Shown here: piece by piece, positions 1 to 9,004 of the stretch
Layout: the number at the start of each line of letters is the position of its first letter
How positions within the stretch are numbered: the stretch's first letter is position 1
Origin: Nitrobacter sp051535215
GTDB taxonomy: Bacteria; Pseudomonadota; Alphaproteobacteria; Rhizobiales; Xanthobacteraceae
NCBI RefSeq assembly: GCF_051535215.1
Contig: NZ_JBPPLY010000004.1
Span: 62,001-126,000, forward strand
Length of the DNA: 64,000 nt
Direction: 5' to 3'
Position numbers and translations under genes: made by a program
Notes under the pieces: model-generated
Databases searched by the model: none
What the model was told of the DNA's origin: nothing
What the model saw: only the letters and a program-made list of their open reading frames with translations

Positions 1-444
1 GCCGCGCGCGATGAGCTGTTTGATCAGCGTCACCATGTCGGTCCGGCCGTCGGCGCGCGGCAACACGAATTCGGTGGCGCGCGGTTGATGCGTCGGCGGC
101 AGGCAGCCGAGCGCGGCGACATCGGCCTGAAACTGGTCGGCGGTTTTTCCAGTGACCTTGCGGATCGCCTCGTTCAACGGCATGCCAGGGAAATCCCGCG
201 CCGCGCGGTCGTTGATCTTGTCGTCGACGTCGGTGATGTTGCGAACATAGGTGACGTGGTCGGCGCCGTAGAGATGCCGCAGCAGGCGGAACAAGACGTC
301 GAACACGATGACCGGCCGCGCATTGCCGATGTGGGCGAAGTCGTAGACCGTCGGACCGCAGACATACATCCGCACGTTCGACGGATCGATCGGCGTGAAA
401 ACCCGCTTCTCCTTGGTCAGGGTATCGTAAAGGCGCAGTTCCAT
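1..444 (-). CDS. cysS: Cysteinyl-tRNA synthetase, N-terminal part (cut by window edge)
   Basis: Class I aminoacyl-tRNA synthetase that charges tRNA-Cys in the cytoplasm. The frame is open for 148 codons from an ATG at 444 to the window edge, so only the N-terminal third is visible. It begins MELRLYDTLTKEK and shows the zinc-ligand Cys in VCGPTVYD (near residue 29), the HIGH-type ATP motif as FAHIGNARP (about 36-44), and the NITDVDDKI block conserved in CysS. The KMSKS loop and anticodon domain lie outside the window. Family length is about 460 residues, so this is truncation by the window and not decay. Identification is firm from these motifs. Confidence 0.95.
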   Translation of the reverse strand, partial: MELRLYDTLTKEKRVFTPIDPSNVRMYVCGPTVYDFAHIGNARPVIVFDVLFRLLRHLYGADHVTYVRNITDVDDKINDRAARDFPGMPLNEAIRKVTGKTADQFQADVAALGCLPPTHQPRATEFVLPRADGRTDMVTLIKQLIARG

Positions 445-741
445 GGAATTCCGTTCCGAAGTCGCATCGGCTGAATAGCGAATGTCAAATCCGCTCCGCT
501 CGCTGGCCGGGCGTCTGGATCACGTTTGTGAGATAAAGACGGTGGTCGGCCAGCGAATCGCTAGCGAATAATCTCGCGGCAAAGGCCACAAAAGGCGAGC
601 AGACCGTTCATTCCGGCACCATGGAACAGCCGGGGGTGCAGCGTCAAGGCCACGCCCCACAAACGCCTCATTTCGCCGCGAAATCGCGCCGGCTCGTCGT
701 GGCCCGCAAGGTCGGCGACTATCTCGTTTTTCCGGCACATC

Positions 742-1062
742 ATGCGCATTATCCCCATATTTTTGGCCGCCCTGTTTCTGGCGGGTACGACTTTCCTCGC
801 CGGCGCCACCGCCCAAGCGGACAGCCATGTTTTTATCGTCGCCAATCACGCCGACGGCTATGGCATCGATCAGTGCCTCGCTCTGGGGGAGAGATGCGGC
901 GCACACGCTGCTCACTCCTACTGCCGGTCACGCGATTTTGTGCAAGCCACCGCTTATAGGCGCGTCAAGCCCGACGAGATGACGGATTCGATTTCAGGAT
1001 CGACAGGCTCGTGCCGGCACAGCGGCTGCAACGAATTCGTCGCGATCACCTGTCAACGCTGA
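742..1062 (+). CDS. Small exported six-cysteine protein, hypothetical
   Basis: A 106-residue protein of unknown function. It starts with a clear Sec signal peptide (MRIIPIFLAALFLAGTTFLA, cleavage probably after the Ala-rich stretch near residue 25-27). The mature part of about 80 residues holds six cysteines, including QCLALGERCG, SYCRSRDF and the terminal TGSC...GC...ITCQR. This pattern suggests a small disulfide-bonded periplasmic or secreted domain. I recall similar short exported proteins in Bradyrhizobium relatives but know no function. There is no good Shine-Dalgarno sequence before the ATG. It stands alone between cysS (divergent) and the DUF2865 gene. Confidence 0.7.
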   Translation: MRIIPIFLAALFLAGTTFLAGATAQADSHVFIVANHADGYGIDQCLALGERCGAHAAHSYCRSRDFVQATAYRRVKPDEMTDSISGSTGSCRHSGCNEFVAITCQR

Positions 1063-1315
1063 CTGGCCGGAAAGACGGTGTCGCGCCGCGTCCGCCACAC
1101 TCGCGCCCCGGAAACGACGTGACGCTGCCGCGAGAAGCGAATAAGAAATGACCACGCTGGCGAACGGTCTCATCGGGCCTCCCCCTCAGCGTCTCGCAAC
1201 GCAATCAGGCTCCGCCCGGATTGTAAAAATCACCGCGATGGGCGTCTGCGTTCGAAAGACATCACCTCATCGTAGCGTTTGCAGAATCGCCCCGGGATCG
1301 CTCTGATGGCGGATC

Positions 1316-2416
1316 ATGCCTGACCTTTTGTTTGCCCGCCGCATCATGCGAATTCTGGCTTGCGCTGCCGCCCTCGGCATCGCGGTCCCTGTTGGCAACG
1401 CGATGGCGCAAGGCGCGCCAGGCGCCAATCCGATTTGCCCGCGGCTCGAGGCGCAACTCACAAACATCGAGCGCGGCGGCGCCGATCCGGCGAGAGCCGG
1501 CCAGATCCGACGCTACGAGGATGCCGCAGGCCGGCAGCAGGCCGAACTCGAACGCGTCACCGCGCAAGCAAGGCGGATGGGCTGCGACAGTTCGGGATTC
1601 TTCTCGCTGTTCAACGGCCAGTCGCAGCAGTGCGGGCCGGTCACTCAGCAGATCCAGCGGATGCGGACCAATCTGGAGCAGATCACCACCAGTCTGGAGC
1701 GGTTGCGGGCCGGCGGTGGCATCGGCGGCCCGGACTACGACAACCAGCGCCGTTCCGTGCTGATAGCGCTCGCGCAGAACAATTGCGGTCCGCAATACGC
1801 CGCGGCGGTGCGGAACCAAGGCAATTTTTTCGATAACCTGTTCGGCAATTCGCCCGAGCATATCGACAGTGCGGAGCTTCCGCCGGCCGATTCTGGCGTG
1901 CAGTCCGGAACCTATCGAACCGTCTGCGCACGCTCATGCGACGGCTTTTATTTCCCGATCTCGTTCGCCACCGTGCCGAGCCGTTTTGCCGACGACGAAC
2001 GCACCTGCAAGAACCTATGTCCGGCAGCGGACGCCACCCTCTATGCCTATCGCAATCCGGGCGAGGACATCAATCAGGCCGTCTCGATCAACGGACAACC
2101 CTATTCGTCGTCCCCGAATGCGTTCCGGTACCGTCAGGAATTCAATCCATCGTGCTCGTGCAAGGCTGCGGGCCAGACCTGGTCGGAGGCGCTGAAAGGA
2201 CTCGACGATAAGGCAGCGCAGCAGGGTGACATCATCGTTACCGAAGACGGCGCGAAAAAGATGTCACAGCCCGGCGGGAGTAAAGGTTCGCAAAAGAAGG
2301 ACGCAGCCGCGGCGCCAGCCGGCGTACCTGCGACGACGAGCGCAGTGCCCACTGGCCCTGCGCCTTCGAACAAGCCGATCCGCTCTGTCGGACCGACGTT
2401 CATACCCGCTCAATAG
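1316..2416 (+). CDS. DUF2865 family exported protein
   Basis: Exported protein of a family largely confined to Rhizobiales; biochemical role unknown. The N-terminus carries a hydrophobic segment (residues 11-31, RILACAAALGIAVPVGNAMA) that fits a Sec signal peptide with cleavage near AMAQ. The middle (about 35-130) is Arg/Gln/Glu-rich and likely helical. The signature block follows at about residues 200-290: RTVCARSCDGFYFPIS, FADDERTCKNLCPA, and FNPSCSCKAAG, with conserved Cys residues. The C-terminal 60 residues are Lys/Ala/Pro-rich and low in complexity. The start at 1316 has a weak GGCGGA upstream; the Met codon at 1346, just before the hydrophobic core, is an alternative. Confidence 0.8.
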   Translation: MPDLLFARRIMRILACAAALGIAVPVGNAMAQGAPGANPICPRLEAQLTNIERGGADPARAGQIRRYEDAAGRQQAELERVTAQARRMGCDSSGFFSLFNGQSQQCGPVTQQIQRMRTNLEQITTSLERLRAGGGIGGPDYDNQRRSVLIALAQNNCGPQYAAAVRNQGNFFDNLFGNSPEHIDSAELPPADSGVQSGTYRTVCARSCDGFYFPISFATVPSRFADDERTCKNLCPAADATLYAYRNPGEDINQAVSINGQPYSSSPNAFRYRQEFNPSCSCKAAGQTWSEALKGLDDKAAQQGDIIVTEDGAKKMSQPGGSKGSQKKDAAAAPAGVPATTSAVPTGPAPSNKPIRSVGPTFIPAQ

Positions 2417-2448
2417 AGCATCCCGCAGAGTGGATTTGCTTTAACAGG

Positions 2449-2605
2449 ATGTTGAAGTCTCGACGGATGTCATTCCGGGGCGCGCCGACGCGCGAACCCG
2501 GAATCAGTATTCTTGGACCATCGTCGAATATCCAGATTCCGGATCGCCGCTGGCGCGGCGTCCGGAATGACTGGAAAAGTTTTTTCGAACAGCCCGTCAC
2601 AGGGT
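2449..2605 (-). repeat. Dispersed intergenic palindromic repeat, copy 1
   Basis: The gap after the DUF2865 gene holds a non-coding repeat. It contains GTCATTCCGGGGCGCG near 2469 and its complementary form TCCGGAATGAC near 2561, i.e. paired inward-facing CATTCCGG blocks. It runs into a TTTTTTCGAAC end at about 2580-2590. Read on the minus strand it matches the element at 4547-4674 over most of its length (same order: TTGAAAAA-type end, CATTCCGGACGCCGC, then CGCGCCCCGGAATGAC). The two copies flank nadE in opposite orientation. Such CATTCCGG elements are common in Bradyrhizobium-type genomes, from memory. Confidence 0.75.
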
Positions 2606-2670
2606 TTTCGAGAAGCGGACATCGGTTCGCGTGAAGAAAACGCGAATTCATCGTGAGTTATTTTTCGCCG

Positions 2671-4422
2671 TCAGCCCTCGAAGGCTTCCGCTGAAGCCCG
2701 GCCGGCGCGTGAGACGAGGTCTTCATCCGGCTTCGGCAACGGTTTGCCTGAATCGCGAAACCGGTTGGTGATGGGATAACGGCGGTCGCGGCCGAAATTC
2801 CTGCGCGTGACCTTGACGCCCGGCGCCGCCTGCCTGCGCTTGTATTCGGCGAGGTTCAAAAGGCGGTCGATCCGTACGACCGTCTCGCGATCGAACCCTT
2901 CCGCGACGATCGACGCCAGCGGCTCCTCGCGCTCGACCAGCCGCTCGAGGATGGCGTCGAGCAGATCGTAGGGCGGCAGCGAATCCTGATCGAGCTGGTT
3001 TTCGCGCAGTTCCGCCGTCGGCGGCCGGGCGATCGTGGTGGAAGGGATCACCTCGCCCGCGGGTCCGAGCGCGCCGTCCGGCTTCCATGCGTTGCGCAGG
3101 CTGGCAAGCCGGAACACCTCGGTCTTGTAGATATCCTTGATCGGATTGAAGCCGCCGTTCATGTCGCCGTACAGCGTCGCGTAGCCCACCGACATTTCCG
3201 ACTTGTTGCCGGTGGTCACCACCATCGCGCCGGTCTTGTTGGAGATCGCCATCAACAACGTGCCGCGGGCGCGCGATTGTAGATTTTCCTCGGTGATATC
3301 GCGCGGAAGCCCCGCGAACGTGCCGGAGAGAATCTCCTCAAAGCCGTTCACGGCCGGCGCGATCGGCAGCACGTCGTAGCGAATGTCGAGCGCCGTTGCG
3401 AGCTTCGCAGCATCGTCGAGCGAGACCTGTTCGGTGAAGCGGAACGGCAGCATGACGCCGCGAACGCGCTCCGCCCCGAGCGCATCCACAGCGATCGCCG
3501 CACACAAAGCGGAGTCGATGCCGCCGGACACGCCGAGCAGCACGCCGGGAAATCCGTTCTTCCGGACATAGTCGCGCAAGCCGAGCACGCACGCGGCATA
3601 GTCGGCCTTGTCCCCTTCGAGTTGAGACGCCACGGGCCCCGCGCACTGCCAACCCGCCGCGGACCTGGTCCATTGCAGCGTCACGACGCTTTCCTCGAAA
3701 GAGGGAAGCTGCGCGGCCAGCGAGCGATCGGCGTTCAGCACGAACGACGCGCCGTCGAACACCAGTTCGTCCTGACCGCCGACCTGATTGAGATAGACCA
3801 GCGGCAGATCGCTCTCGGTTACGCGCGCGACAGAAATCGACAGCCTGATGTCGTTTTTGCCTTTCGCGTAGGGCGAGCCATTGGGAACGACGAGAATTTC
3901 CGCGCCGGTTTCCGCGAGGCACTCGACCACGTTCTCGTACTCGGCGGATTCCTCGACCCAGGTATCCTCGCAGATCGGAACGCCGATCCGCACGCCCCGA
4001 ATTTTCAAGGGTCCGCCGACAGGTCCCCGCGCGAATACGCGCTTCTCGTCGAACACCCCGTAGTTCGGAAGGTTGACCTTGAAGCGGATCGCCGCAACCC
4101 GTCCCTCATCCAGCAGCGCATATGCATTGTAAAGTTTACCGTCGTCCACCCATGGCGTGCCGATCAGTACGGCCGGTCCCCCGTCGGCGGTCTCGCGCGC
4201 GAGATCCTCGACCGCCTCGCGACACGCCGCCTGAAACGAAGGCTTCAACACCAGATCCTCGGGCGGATAGCCCGCGATGAACAGTTCCGGAAGCGCAACC
4301 AGCGCGGCGCCCTCGGCCCTGGCCTGCGCGCGCGCGGCGCGAGCCTTGGCGGCGTTGCCGGCAATGTCTCCGACCGTTGGATTCAACTGGCCGAGCGTGA
4401 TCTTGAAGCTGGTTACGGTCAT
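2671..4422 (-). CDS. nadE: NAD+ synthase, glutamine-hydrolysing
   Basis: Last step of NAD biosynthesis: amidates deamido-NAD+ using ATP and ammonia released from glutamine. The 583-residue length fits the two-domain glutamine-dependent form. The N-terminal nitrilase-type glutaminase shows its Glu (LPELFIAGYPPED), Lys (KVNLPNYGVFDEKR) and Cys (GVPICEDTW). The C-terminal synthetase carries the ATP pyrophosphatase loop LGVSGGIDSALCA and the GNKSEMSVGYATLYGD block. I start at the ATG at 4422 (MTVTSFKITLGQLNPTVGD), which matches the family N-terminus; an upstream TTG at 4458 would add 12 residues of poor character. The gene stands alone between two inverted copies of a dispersed repeat. Confidence 0.95.
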   Translation of the reverse strand: MTVTSFKITLGQLNPTVGDIAGNAAKARAARAQARAEGAALVALPELFIAGYPPEDLVLKPSFQAACREAVEDLARETADGGPAVLIGTPWVDDGKLYNAYALLDEGRVAAIRFKVNLPNYGVFDEKRVFARGPVGGPLKIRGVRIGVPICEDTWVEESAEYENVVECLAETGAEILVVPNGSPYAKGKNDIRLSISVARVTESDLPLVYLNQVGGQDELVFDGASFVLNADRSLAAQLPSFEESVVTLQWTRSAAGWQCAGPVASQLEGDKADYAACVLGLRDYVRKNGFPGVLLGVSGGIDSALCAAIAVDALGAERVRGVMLPFRFTEQVSLDDAAKLATALDIRYDVLPIAPAVNGFEEILSGTFAGLPRDITEENLQSRARGTLLMAISNKTGAMVVTTGNKSEMSVGYATLYGDMNGGFNPIKDIYKTEVFRLASLRNAWKPDGALGPAGEVIPSTTIARPPTAELRENQLDQDSLPPYDLLDAILERLVEREEPLASIVAEGFDRETVVRIDRLLNLAEYKRRQAAPGVKVTRRNFGRDRRYPITNRFRDSGKPLPKPDEDLVSRAGRASAEAFEG

Positions 4423-4546
4423 GGATGCACGTTGCCCGCGGGCCTCGCCTTTCTGCAATGGTCACGCTTATAGCGGTTTCGAGGGAGGTGAACAGCGACC
4501 GGCATCAGAAACCTCCCCGCCCTGCCCGCACGATGTTCCGTCATAG

Positions 4547-4674
4547 CAGGTTGTTGAAAAACCTTTCCGGTCATTCCGGACGCCGCACCGGCGGCGATCC
4601 GAAGTCCAGCAATTATAATGACGCATTCGATCTGGCTGGATTCCGGGCTCGCGCTTCGCGCGCCCCGGAATGAC
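4547..4674 (+). repeat. Dispersed intergenic palindromic repeat, copy 2
   Basis: Non-coding element upstream of nadE. It has a TTGTTGAAAAACC end, then CATTCCGGACGCCGC, an AT-richer centre, and the closing CGCGCTTCGCGCGCCCCGG followed by AATGAC. The right part is itself a strong hairpin (GCGCGAAGCGCGAGC-type symmetry). It is the inverted counterpart of the copy at 2449-2605. The rest of the 4423-4721 gap shows no gene. Confidence 0.75.
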
Positions 4675-4721
4675 AACACCTTGCTGGCCCCCGATTAGTG
4701 GCGCGCCATAAGCGCGACACC

Positions 4722-6110
4722 TCAGAAGCCCGCGACCGCGGGGATCGGCTTGACCTTGCCCGCCCGATCCTGCCTGAGCAATTCGGCGATCAGGAACGCC
4801 ATGTCGATCGACTGCTCGGCATTCAGGCGCGGATCGCAGACGGTGTGATAGCGATCGTTGAGGTCTTCGTCCGTGATGGCACGCGCGCCGCCGATACACT
4901 CGGTGACGTTCTGTCCGGTCATTTCCAGATGAACGCCGCCGGCATGCGTGCCCTCCGCGGCGTGAATGCTGAAGAACGATTTGACCTCCGACAGGATGCG
5001 GTCGAACGGACGGGTCTTGTAGCCGCTGGTCGAAGTGATGGTGTTGCCGTGCATCGGATCGCACGACCACACCACAACGCGGCCCTCGCGCTGCACCGCG
5101 CGGATCAGTTGCGGCAGGTAATCGCCGACCTTGTCCGAACCGAAGCGGCCGATCAGCGTCAGCCGCCCCGGCTCGTTGTCCGGATTGAGCACGTCGATCA
5201 GCTTCAACAGTTCGTCCGGCTTGAGCGAGGGGCCGCACTTCAGCCCGATCGGATTCCTGATGCCGCGGAAATATTCGACGTGGCCGTGATCGAGCTGACG
5301 GGTGCGGTCGCCGACCCAGATGAAATGGCCTGAAGTGGCGTACCAGTCGCCAGTCGTGGAATCGATCCGCGTCAGAGCCTGCTCGTAGCCAAGCAGCAAC
5401 GCCTCGTGGCTGGTGTAGATATCGGTCGCGCGCAGTTCCGGGTGACTCTCGAGATTGAGCCCGCAGGCGCGCATGAAATTGAGCGCGTCAGAAATACGGT
5501 CGGCCAGTTCCTTGTAGCGCCGCGACTGCTGGGAATCCTTGATGAAACCCAGCATCCACTGATGCACGCTGCCGAGATTGGCGAAACCTCCGGTCGCGAA
5601 CGCACGCAGCAGGTTCAGCGTCGCGGCCGATTGCCGATAGGCCATGATCTGACGATGGGGATCGGGCACGCGCGACTGCGCGGTGAAGGCGATGTCGTTG
5701 ACGATGTCGCCGCGATAGCTCGGCAGTTCGACGCCGTCGATTTTCTCCATCGGCGACGAGCGCGGTTTGGCGAACTGGCCGGCAATGCGGCCGACCTTCA
5801 CGACCGGCAGCGCACCGGCATAGGTCAGGACCACCGCCATCTGCAACAGCACACGGAAGAAGTCGCGGATGTTGTTGGCGCCGTGCTCGGCGAAGCTCTC
5901 GGCGCAGTCGCCGCCTTGAAGCAAGAAGGCCTCGCCGTTTGCGACTCGGGCCAGGGCCTTCTTCAGATTGCGCGCCTCACCCGCAAAAACCAGCGGCGGA
6001 AACGTGGCAAGCTGTGCCTCGACTTCGCCCAATGATTTCGCATCCGGATAATCCGGCATTTGCTGCACGGGCTTGGCCCGCCAGCTATCGGGTGTCCACC
6101 GCTCGGACAT
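4722..6110 (-). CDS. 3-deoxy-7-phosphoheptulonate synthase, class II (plant type)
   Basis: First committed enzyme of the shikimate pathway, condensing phosphoenolpyruvate and erythrose-4-phosphate to DAHP. The 462-residue length and sequence are of the class II (plant/AroH-II) type and not of the E. coli AroFGH type. Visible landmarks are RWTPDSWRAKPVQQMPDYP at the N-terminus, LLQGGDCAESF with the metal-binding Cys, VKVGRIAGQFAKPRSS, and GRLTLIGRFG followed by WSCDPMHGNT near the C-terminus. The ATG at 6110 is preceded by CAGGAG at good spacing and gives the family start MSERWTPDSW; an upstream Met at 6173 lies in non-coding sequence. Monocistronic by appearance. Confidence 0.95.
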   Translation of the reverse strand: MSERWTPDSWRAKPVQQMPDYPDAKSLGEVEAQLATFPPLVFAGEARNLKKALARVANGEAFLLQGGDCAESFAEHGANNIRDFFRVLLQMAVVLTYAGALPVVKVGRIAGQFAKPRSSPMEKIDGVELPSYRGDIVNDIAFTAQSRVPDPHRQIMAYRQSAATLNLLRAFATGGFANLGSVHQWMLGFIKDSQQSRRYKELADRISDALNFMRACGLNLESHPELRATDIYTSHEALLLGYEQALTRIDSTTGDWYATSGHFIWVGDRTRQLDHGHVEYFRGIRNPIGLKCGPSLKPDELLKLIDVLNPDNEPGRLTLIGRFGSDKVGDYLPQLIRAVQREGRVVVWSCDPMHGNTITSTSGYKTRPFDRILSEVKSFFSIHAAEGTHAGGVHLEMTGQNVTECIGGARAITDEDLNDRYHTVCDPRLNAEQSIDMAFLIAELLRQDRAGKVKPIPAVAGF

Positions 6111-6210
6111 GAGGTCAACTCCTGAGGAAAAACCGCCACTTACCGGGGAAGAGGCGACGGGCCGTATATACACAGGCTGGCCGCGCCGCGCCAGTTGGCA
6201 TTAAGTTTCT

Positions 6211-6225
6211 CAATGCAAGGCATTG
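6211..6225. promoter_or_regulatory. Short palindrome in the promoter region of the DAHP synthase gene
   Basis: CAATGC-AAG-GCATTG is a perfect 6-bp inverted repeat about 100 bp upstream of the DAHP synthase ATG, within an AT-rich patch (6205-6245) that stands out in the GC-rich surroundings. It could be an operator or part of the promoter. No regulator can be named from the sequence. Confidence 0.25.
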
Positions 6226-6369
6226 AAAATAAAATGTAATTTTACCAACCGGCTTCGTCGGGCCACCGGTTGAGTCGGCATCGGGCGAATCCGGTTCGTT
6301 TGGCCATGGATATTCGCTTACGGGCACGGGGTCATCGGCAACGACTTGAAACCAGCGTTCGGAAAGCCC

Positions 6370-7755
6370 TCACTCTGCCGCTTCGCGCACGTGACGGGCG
6401 ACCGGCGTCCGCATGGTCACGAGTTCTTCCGCCGCAGTGGGATGCAATGCCATCGTCGCATCGAAATCCGCCTTCTTCGCCTTCATCCTGATCGCGATGC
6501 CGAGAACCTGCACCATCTCGGCAGCGCCGTCGCCGACGATGTGGCAGCCCAGCACGCGATCCGTCGTCGCGTCCACGACGAGCTTCATCAGAATGCGGGT
6601 GTCGCGACCGGACAACGTCGCCTTCATCGGCCGGAAACTCGTCTTGTAGATATCGACATGGGTGAACTGCGCGCGCGCCTGCGCCTCTGTCAGTCCCACC
6701 GTGCCGACTTCGGGCTGCGAGAACACCGCGGTCGGAATGTCCGCATGATCCACCCGCGTGGGTTTGTTTCCGAACACCGTATCCGCAAATGCATGAGCTT
6801 CGCGGATCGCAACCGGCGTCAGGTTGAAGCGGTGCGTGACATCCCCGACGGCGTAGATGTGCGGCACGTTGGTTTGCGAAAAACCATTAACGGCAATGCC
6901 GCCGTTCTCCGGATTGATGGCGACGCCTGCCTTTTCGAGACCGAGATTTGCAACATTCGGATGCCGGCCGATCGCAAACAGCACCTGATCGGAGGCGACG
7001 CTCGACCCGTTCGACAAATGAGATGTGAATTCGTCACCGTGCCGATCAACCTTGTCGACAGTGCATCCCGTAAGAACGGTGATGCCCTCTTTTTCCATCT
7101 CCGCACGGACGTGCGCACGAACATCGTCGTCGAAACCGCGCAGGATATTGTCGCCGCGATAGATCACCGTCACATCGCTGCCGAATCCTGCAAAGATGCA
7201 GGCGAACTCGAGCGCGATGTATCCGCCGCCCTGGATCGCAATTCGCTTCGGCAACTCCTTGAGATGAAACACCTCGTTGGAGGAGATCACGTGCTCGATG
7301 CCGGGAATGACCCGCCCGTGGTTGGGCGCGCCACCCGTTGCGATGAGCACGTATTTCGAACGGATGGTTTCGCCTGTCGCCAGCCTCAGCGTATGCGGGT
7401 CCTCGAATACGGCCCTCGCCTTGACGACGCGCGCGCCCGCCTTCTCGACATTGGATGTATAGGCTGCCTCCAACCGGGCGATCTCCTTGTCCTTGTTGGC
7501 GATCAGCGTCGGCCAGTCGAACGTCGCAGACGGGATCGACCAGCCAAAGCCCGCGGCATCCTCGATGTCGTGGCGGATGTGGGATCCGTAGACCAGCAGT
7601 TTCTTCGGCACGCAGCCCCGGATGACGCAGGTGCCTCCCATCCGGTATTCCTCGGCGATCATGACGCGCGCGCCGTAACCGGCGGCGATACGACCGGCGC
7701 GCACGCCGCCGGATCCTCCGCCTATGACGAACAGATCGACGTCGAAATCAGCCAT
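6370..7755 (-). CDS. gor: Glutathione-disulfide reductase
   Basis: FAD flavoprotein that reduces oxidised glutathione with NADPH in the cytoplasm. The 461-residue protein starts with the FAD-binding GxGxxG motif (FVIGGGSGGVRAGR, residues 9-22). It carries the redox-active disulfide as GGTCVIRGCVPKK (Cys43, Cys48), the second dinucleotide fold at AIQGGGYIALEFA, the FAD-contacting TNVPHIYAVGDVT, and the C-terminal HPTAAEEL with the catalytic His. The CVIRGC spacing and RGCVPKK are diagnostic for glutathione reductase within the family. It is the third gene of a tight minus-strand operon after rpiA and a DUF2059 gene (18 bp after the latter). Confidence 0.95.
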   Translation of the reverse strand: MADFDVDLFVIGGGSGGVRAGRIAAGYGARVMIAEEYRMGGTCVIRGCVPKKLLVYGSHIRHDIEDAAGFGWSIPSATFDWPTLIANKDKEIARLEAAYTSNVEKAGARVVKARAVFEDPHTLRLATGETIRSKYVLIATGGAPNHGRVIPGIEHVISSNEVFHLKELPKRIAIQGGGYIALEFACIFAGFGSDVTVIYRGDNILRGFDDDVRAHVRAEMEKEGITVLTGCTVDKVDRHGDEFTSHLSNGSSVASDQVLFAIGRHPNVANLGLEKAGVAINPENGGIAVNGFSQTNVPHIYAVGDVTHRFNLTPVAIREAHAFADTVFGNKPTRVDHADIPTAVFSQPEVGTVGLTEAQARAQFTHVDIYKTSFRPMKATLSGRDTRILMKLVVDATTDRVLGCHIVGDGAAEMVQVLGIAIRMKAKKADFDATMALHPTAAEELVTMRTPVARHVREAAE

Positions 7756-7773
7756 CCGCAGCTTAGACCCGAC

Positions 7774-8283
7774 TCAGATTTCCTTGCCGCGCTTGCGCAT
7801 TTCCGAGCGGAATTCGCCGTTGACGATCTCCGCGAACTGCTGAGCCCACTGGTTCATGTATCCCATGCTCTGCTCGATCGCCTTGGGTTCCTGCGCGAGC
7901 AGCTTCTGTCCGAGCGGAGACTTGTAAAAGGTGACCAGGTCCTTCAACTCCTGCTCGGTGAACTGGCTGGCATAGATCTTCGCCATGCCGTCGCCGATCT
8001 CCTTTTCACGACCCGCCAGCGACTTGGCGACGACCAGGGCAACCTCGTTGAGATCCTTCTGGTAGTTCAGATTGGATTGAAGCAGCGTGGTCTTGGTCCG
8101 CTCCACCATCCCTGGAACGGCATTTGCGTACATCGCATCCGCGTGCTTCAGAGTCAGAAGCTCCTTCGCCGAGGCAATGGCGGCGGCTGACGGTTGGGCG
8201 GACGGCTGAGCCGACACCATGCCCGAGAACATCAGCGCCGCGGCAAGGCAAGCCGCCGACAGAAACCCTGAAAGACCCTTCAT
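7774..8283 (-). CDS. DUF2059 family exported protein
   Basis: Exported protein of about 169 residues, function unknown. It starts with a Sec signal peptide (MKGLSGFLSAACLAAALMFSGMVSA). After a short Ala/Pro/Gln linker the mature domain is predicted helical, with the DUF2059 features AKIYASQFTEQELKDLVTFYKSPLGQKL at about residues 100-130. The ATG at 8283 follows AGGAG at 7 bp and gives the signal peptide directly; a longer reading frame to 8370 overlaps rpiA and is not supported. It sits 1 bp after rpiA and 18 bp before gor, so the three are almost surely co-transcribed. Confidence 0.88.
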   Translation of the reverse strand: MKGLSGFLSAACLAAALMFSGMVSAQPSAQPSAAAIASAKELLTLKHADAMYANAVPGMVERTKTTLLQSNLNYQKDLNEVALVVAKSLAGREKEIGDGMAKIYASQFTEQELKDLVTFYKSPLGQKLLAQEPKAIEQSMGYMNQWAQQFAEIVNGEFRSEMRKRGKEI

Positions 8284-8284
8284 C

Positions 8285-9004
8285 TCAACTCTCCTGGTTG
8301 CGGCTCGACGGCCGCTCAACAACACGAATTCCTTGTGCGCCCGCCAACATCGCCACACGCGCGATGCCAATGAACAACCCGTGCTCGACGACGCCAGGTA
8401 TCGGATTCAACAACCTGGCCAGATGGGAGGCATCGGGTATTTGCTCGAGATGGGCATCGAAAATCCAGTGGCCGCCATCGGTGACGAAAGCATGGCCGTC
8501 CGGTCCCTTTCTGACGACCATTTGACCGGAAGCGCCGGCTTTCTCGAACGCCTCGGCAATCGCGCGCCGCGTCGCCGCGAGCCCGAACGGAATGACTTCG
8601 ATCGGAAGGGGAAAGCGGCCCAGCCTTTCCACCCACTTCGTCTCGTCCGCGATTACGATCATGCGCTCCGAGGCCGCAGCCACGATCTTCTCGCGCAGGA
8701 GCGCCCCGCCGCCGCCCTTAATCAGATTCAGGTCGGAATCGACTTCGTCGGCGCCATCGACCGTCAGATCGAGCCGGTCAAGATCGTCCAGAGTGGTCAG
8801 CGGAATACCGCACCGCTCCGCATCGGCTCGCGTTGCTTCGGATGTCGGCACGCCGACGACCTTCAGCCCGTCCCGGACGCGCTCACCCAAAAGCTCGACA
8901 AAGTGCTTGGCGGTCGATCCCGTTCCGAGACCCAGCTTCATACCGTCCTGGACGTATTCAAGGGCACGGGCAGCAGCCTGTCTTTTCAATTCATCCAACG
9001 TCAT
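8285..9004 (-). CDS. rpiA: Ribose-5-phosphate isomerase A
   Basis: Interconverts ribose-5-phosphate and ribulose-5-phosphate in the pentose phosphate pathway and the Calvin cycle. The 239-residue protein has the family landmarks in order: GLGTGSTAKHFVELL (phosphate binding), VPTSEATRADAERCGIPL, LDLTVDGADEVD with the catalytic Asp pair, LIKGGGGALLREKIVA with the catalytic Glu, and IVIADETKWVERLG. The ATG at 9004 has GAGG 5 bp upstream. It is the first gene of the rpiA-DUF2059-gor operon; its promoter should lie in the 399-bp divergent gap shared with gph. Confidence 0.95.
   Translation of the reverse strand: MTLDELKRQAAARALEYVQDGMKLGLGTGSTAKHFVELLGERVRDGLKVVGVPTSEATRADAERCGIPLTTLDDLDRLDLTVDGADEVDSDLNLIKGGGGALLREKIVAAASERMIVIADETKWVERLGRFPLPIEVIPFGLAATRRAIAEAFEKAGASGQMVVRKGPDGHAFVTDGGHWIFDAHLEQIPDASHLARLLNPIPGVVEHGLFIGIARVAMLAGAQGIRVVERPSSRNQES

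Noticed and set aside
520..959. Several 94-131 codon frames around the small exported protein
   Set aside because: They overlap each other and a frame with a clean signal peptide and cysteine pattern; none shows a credible product.
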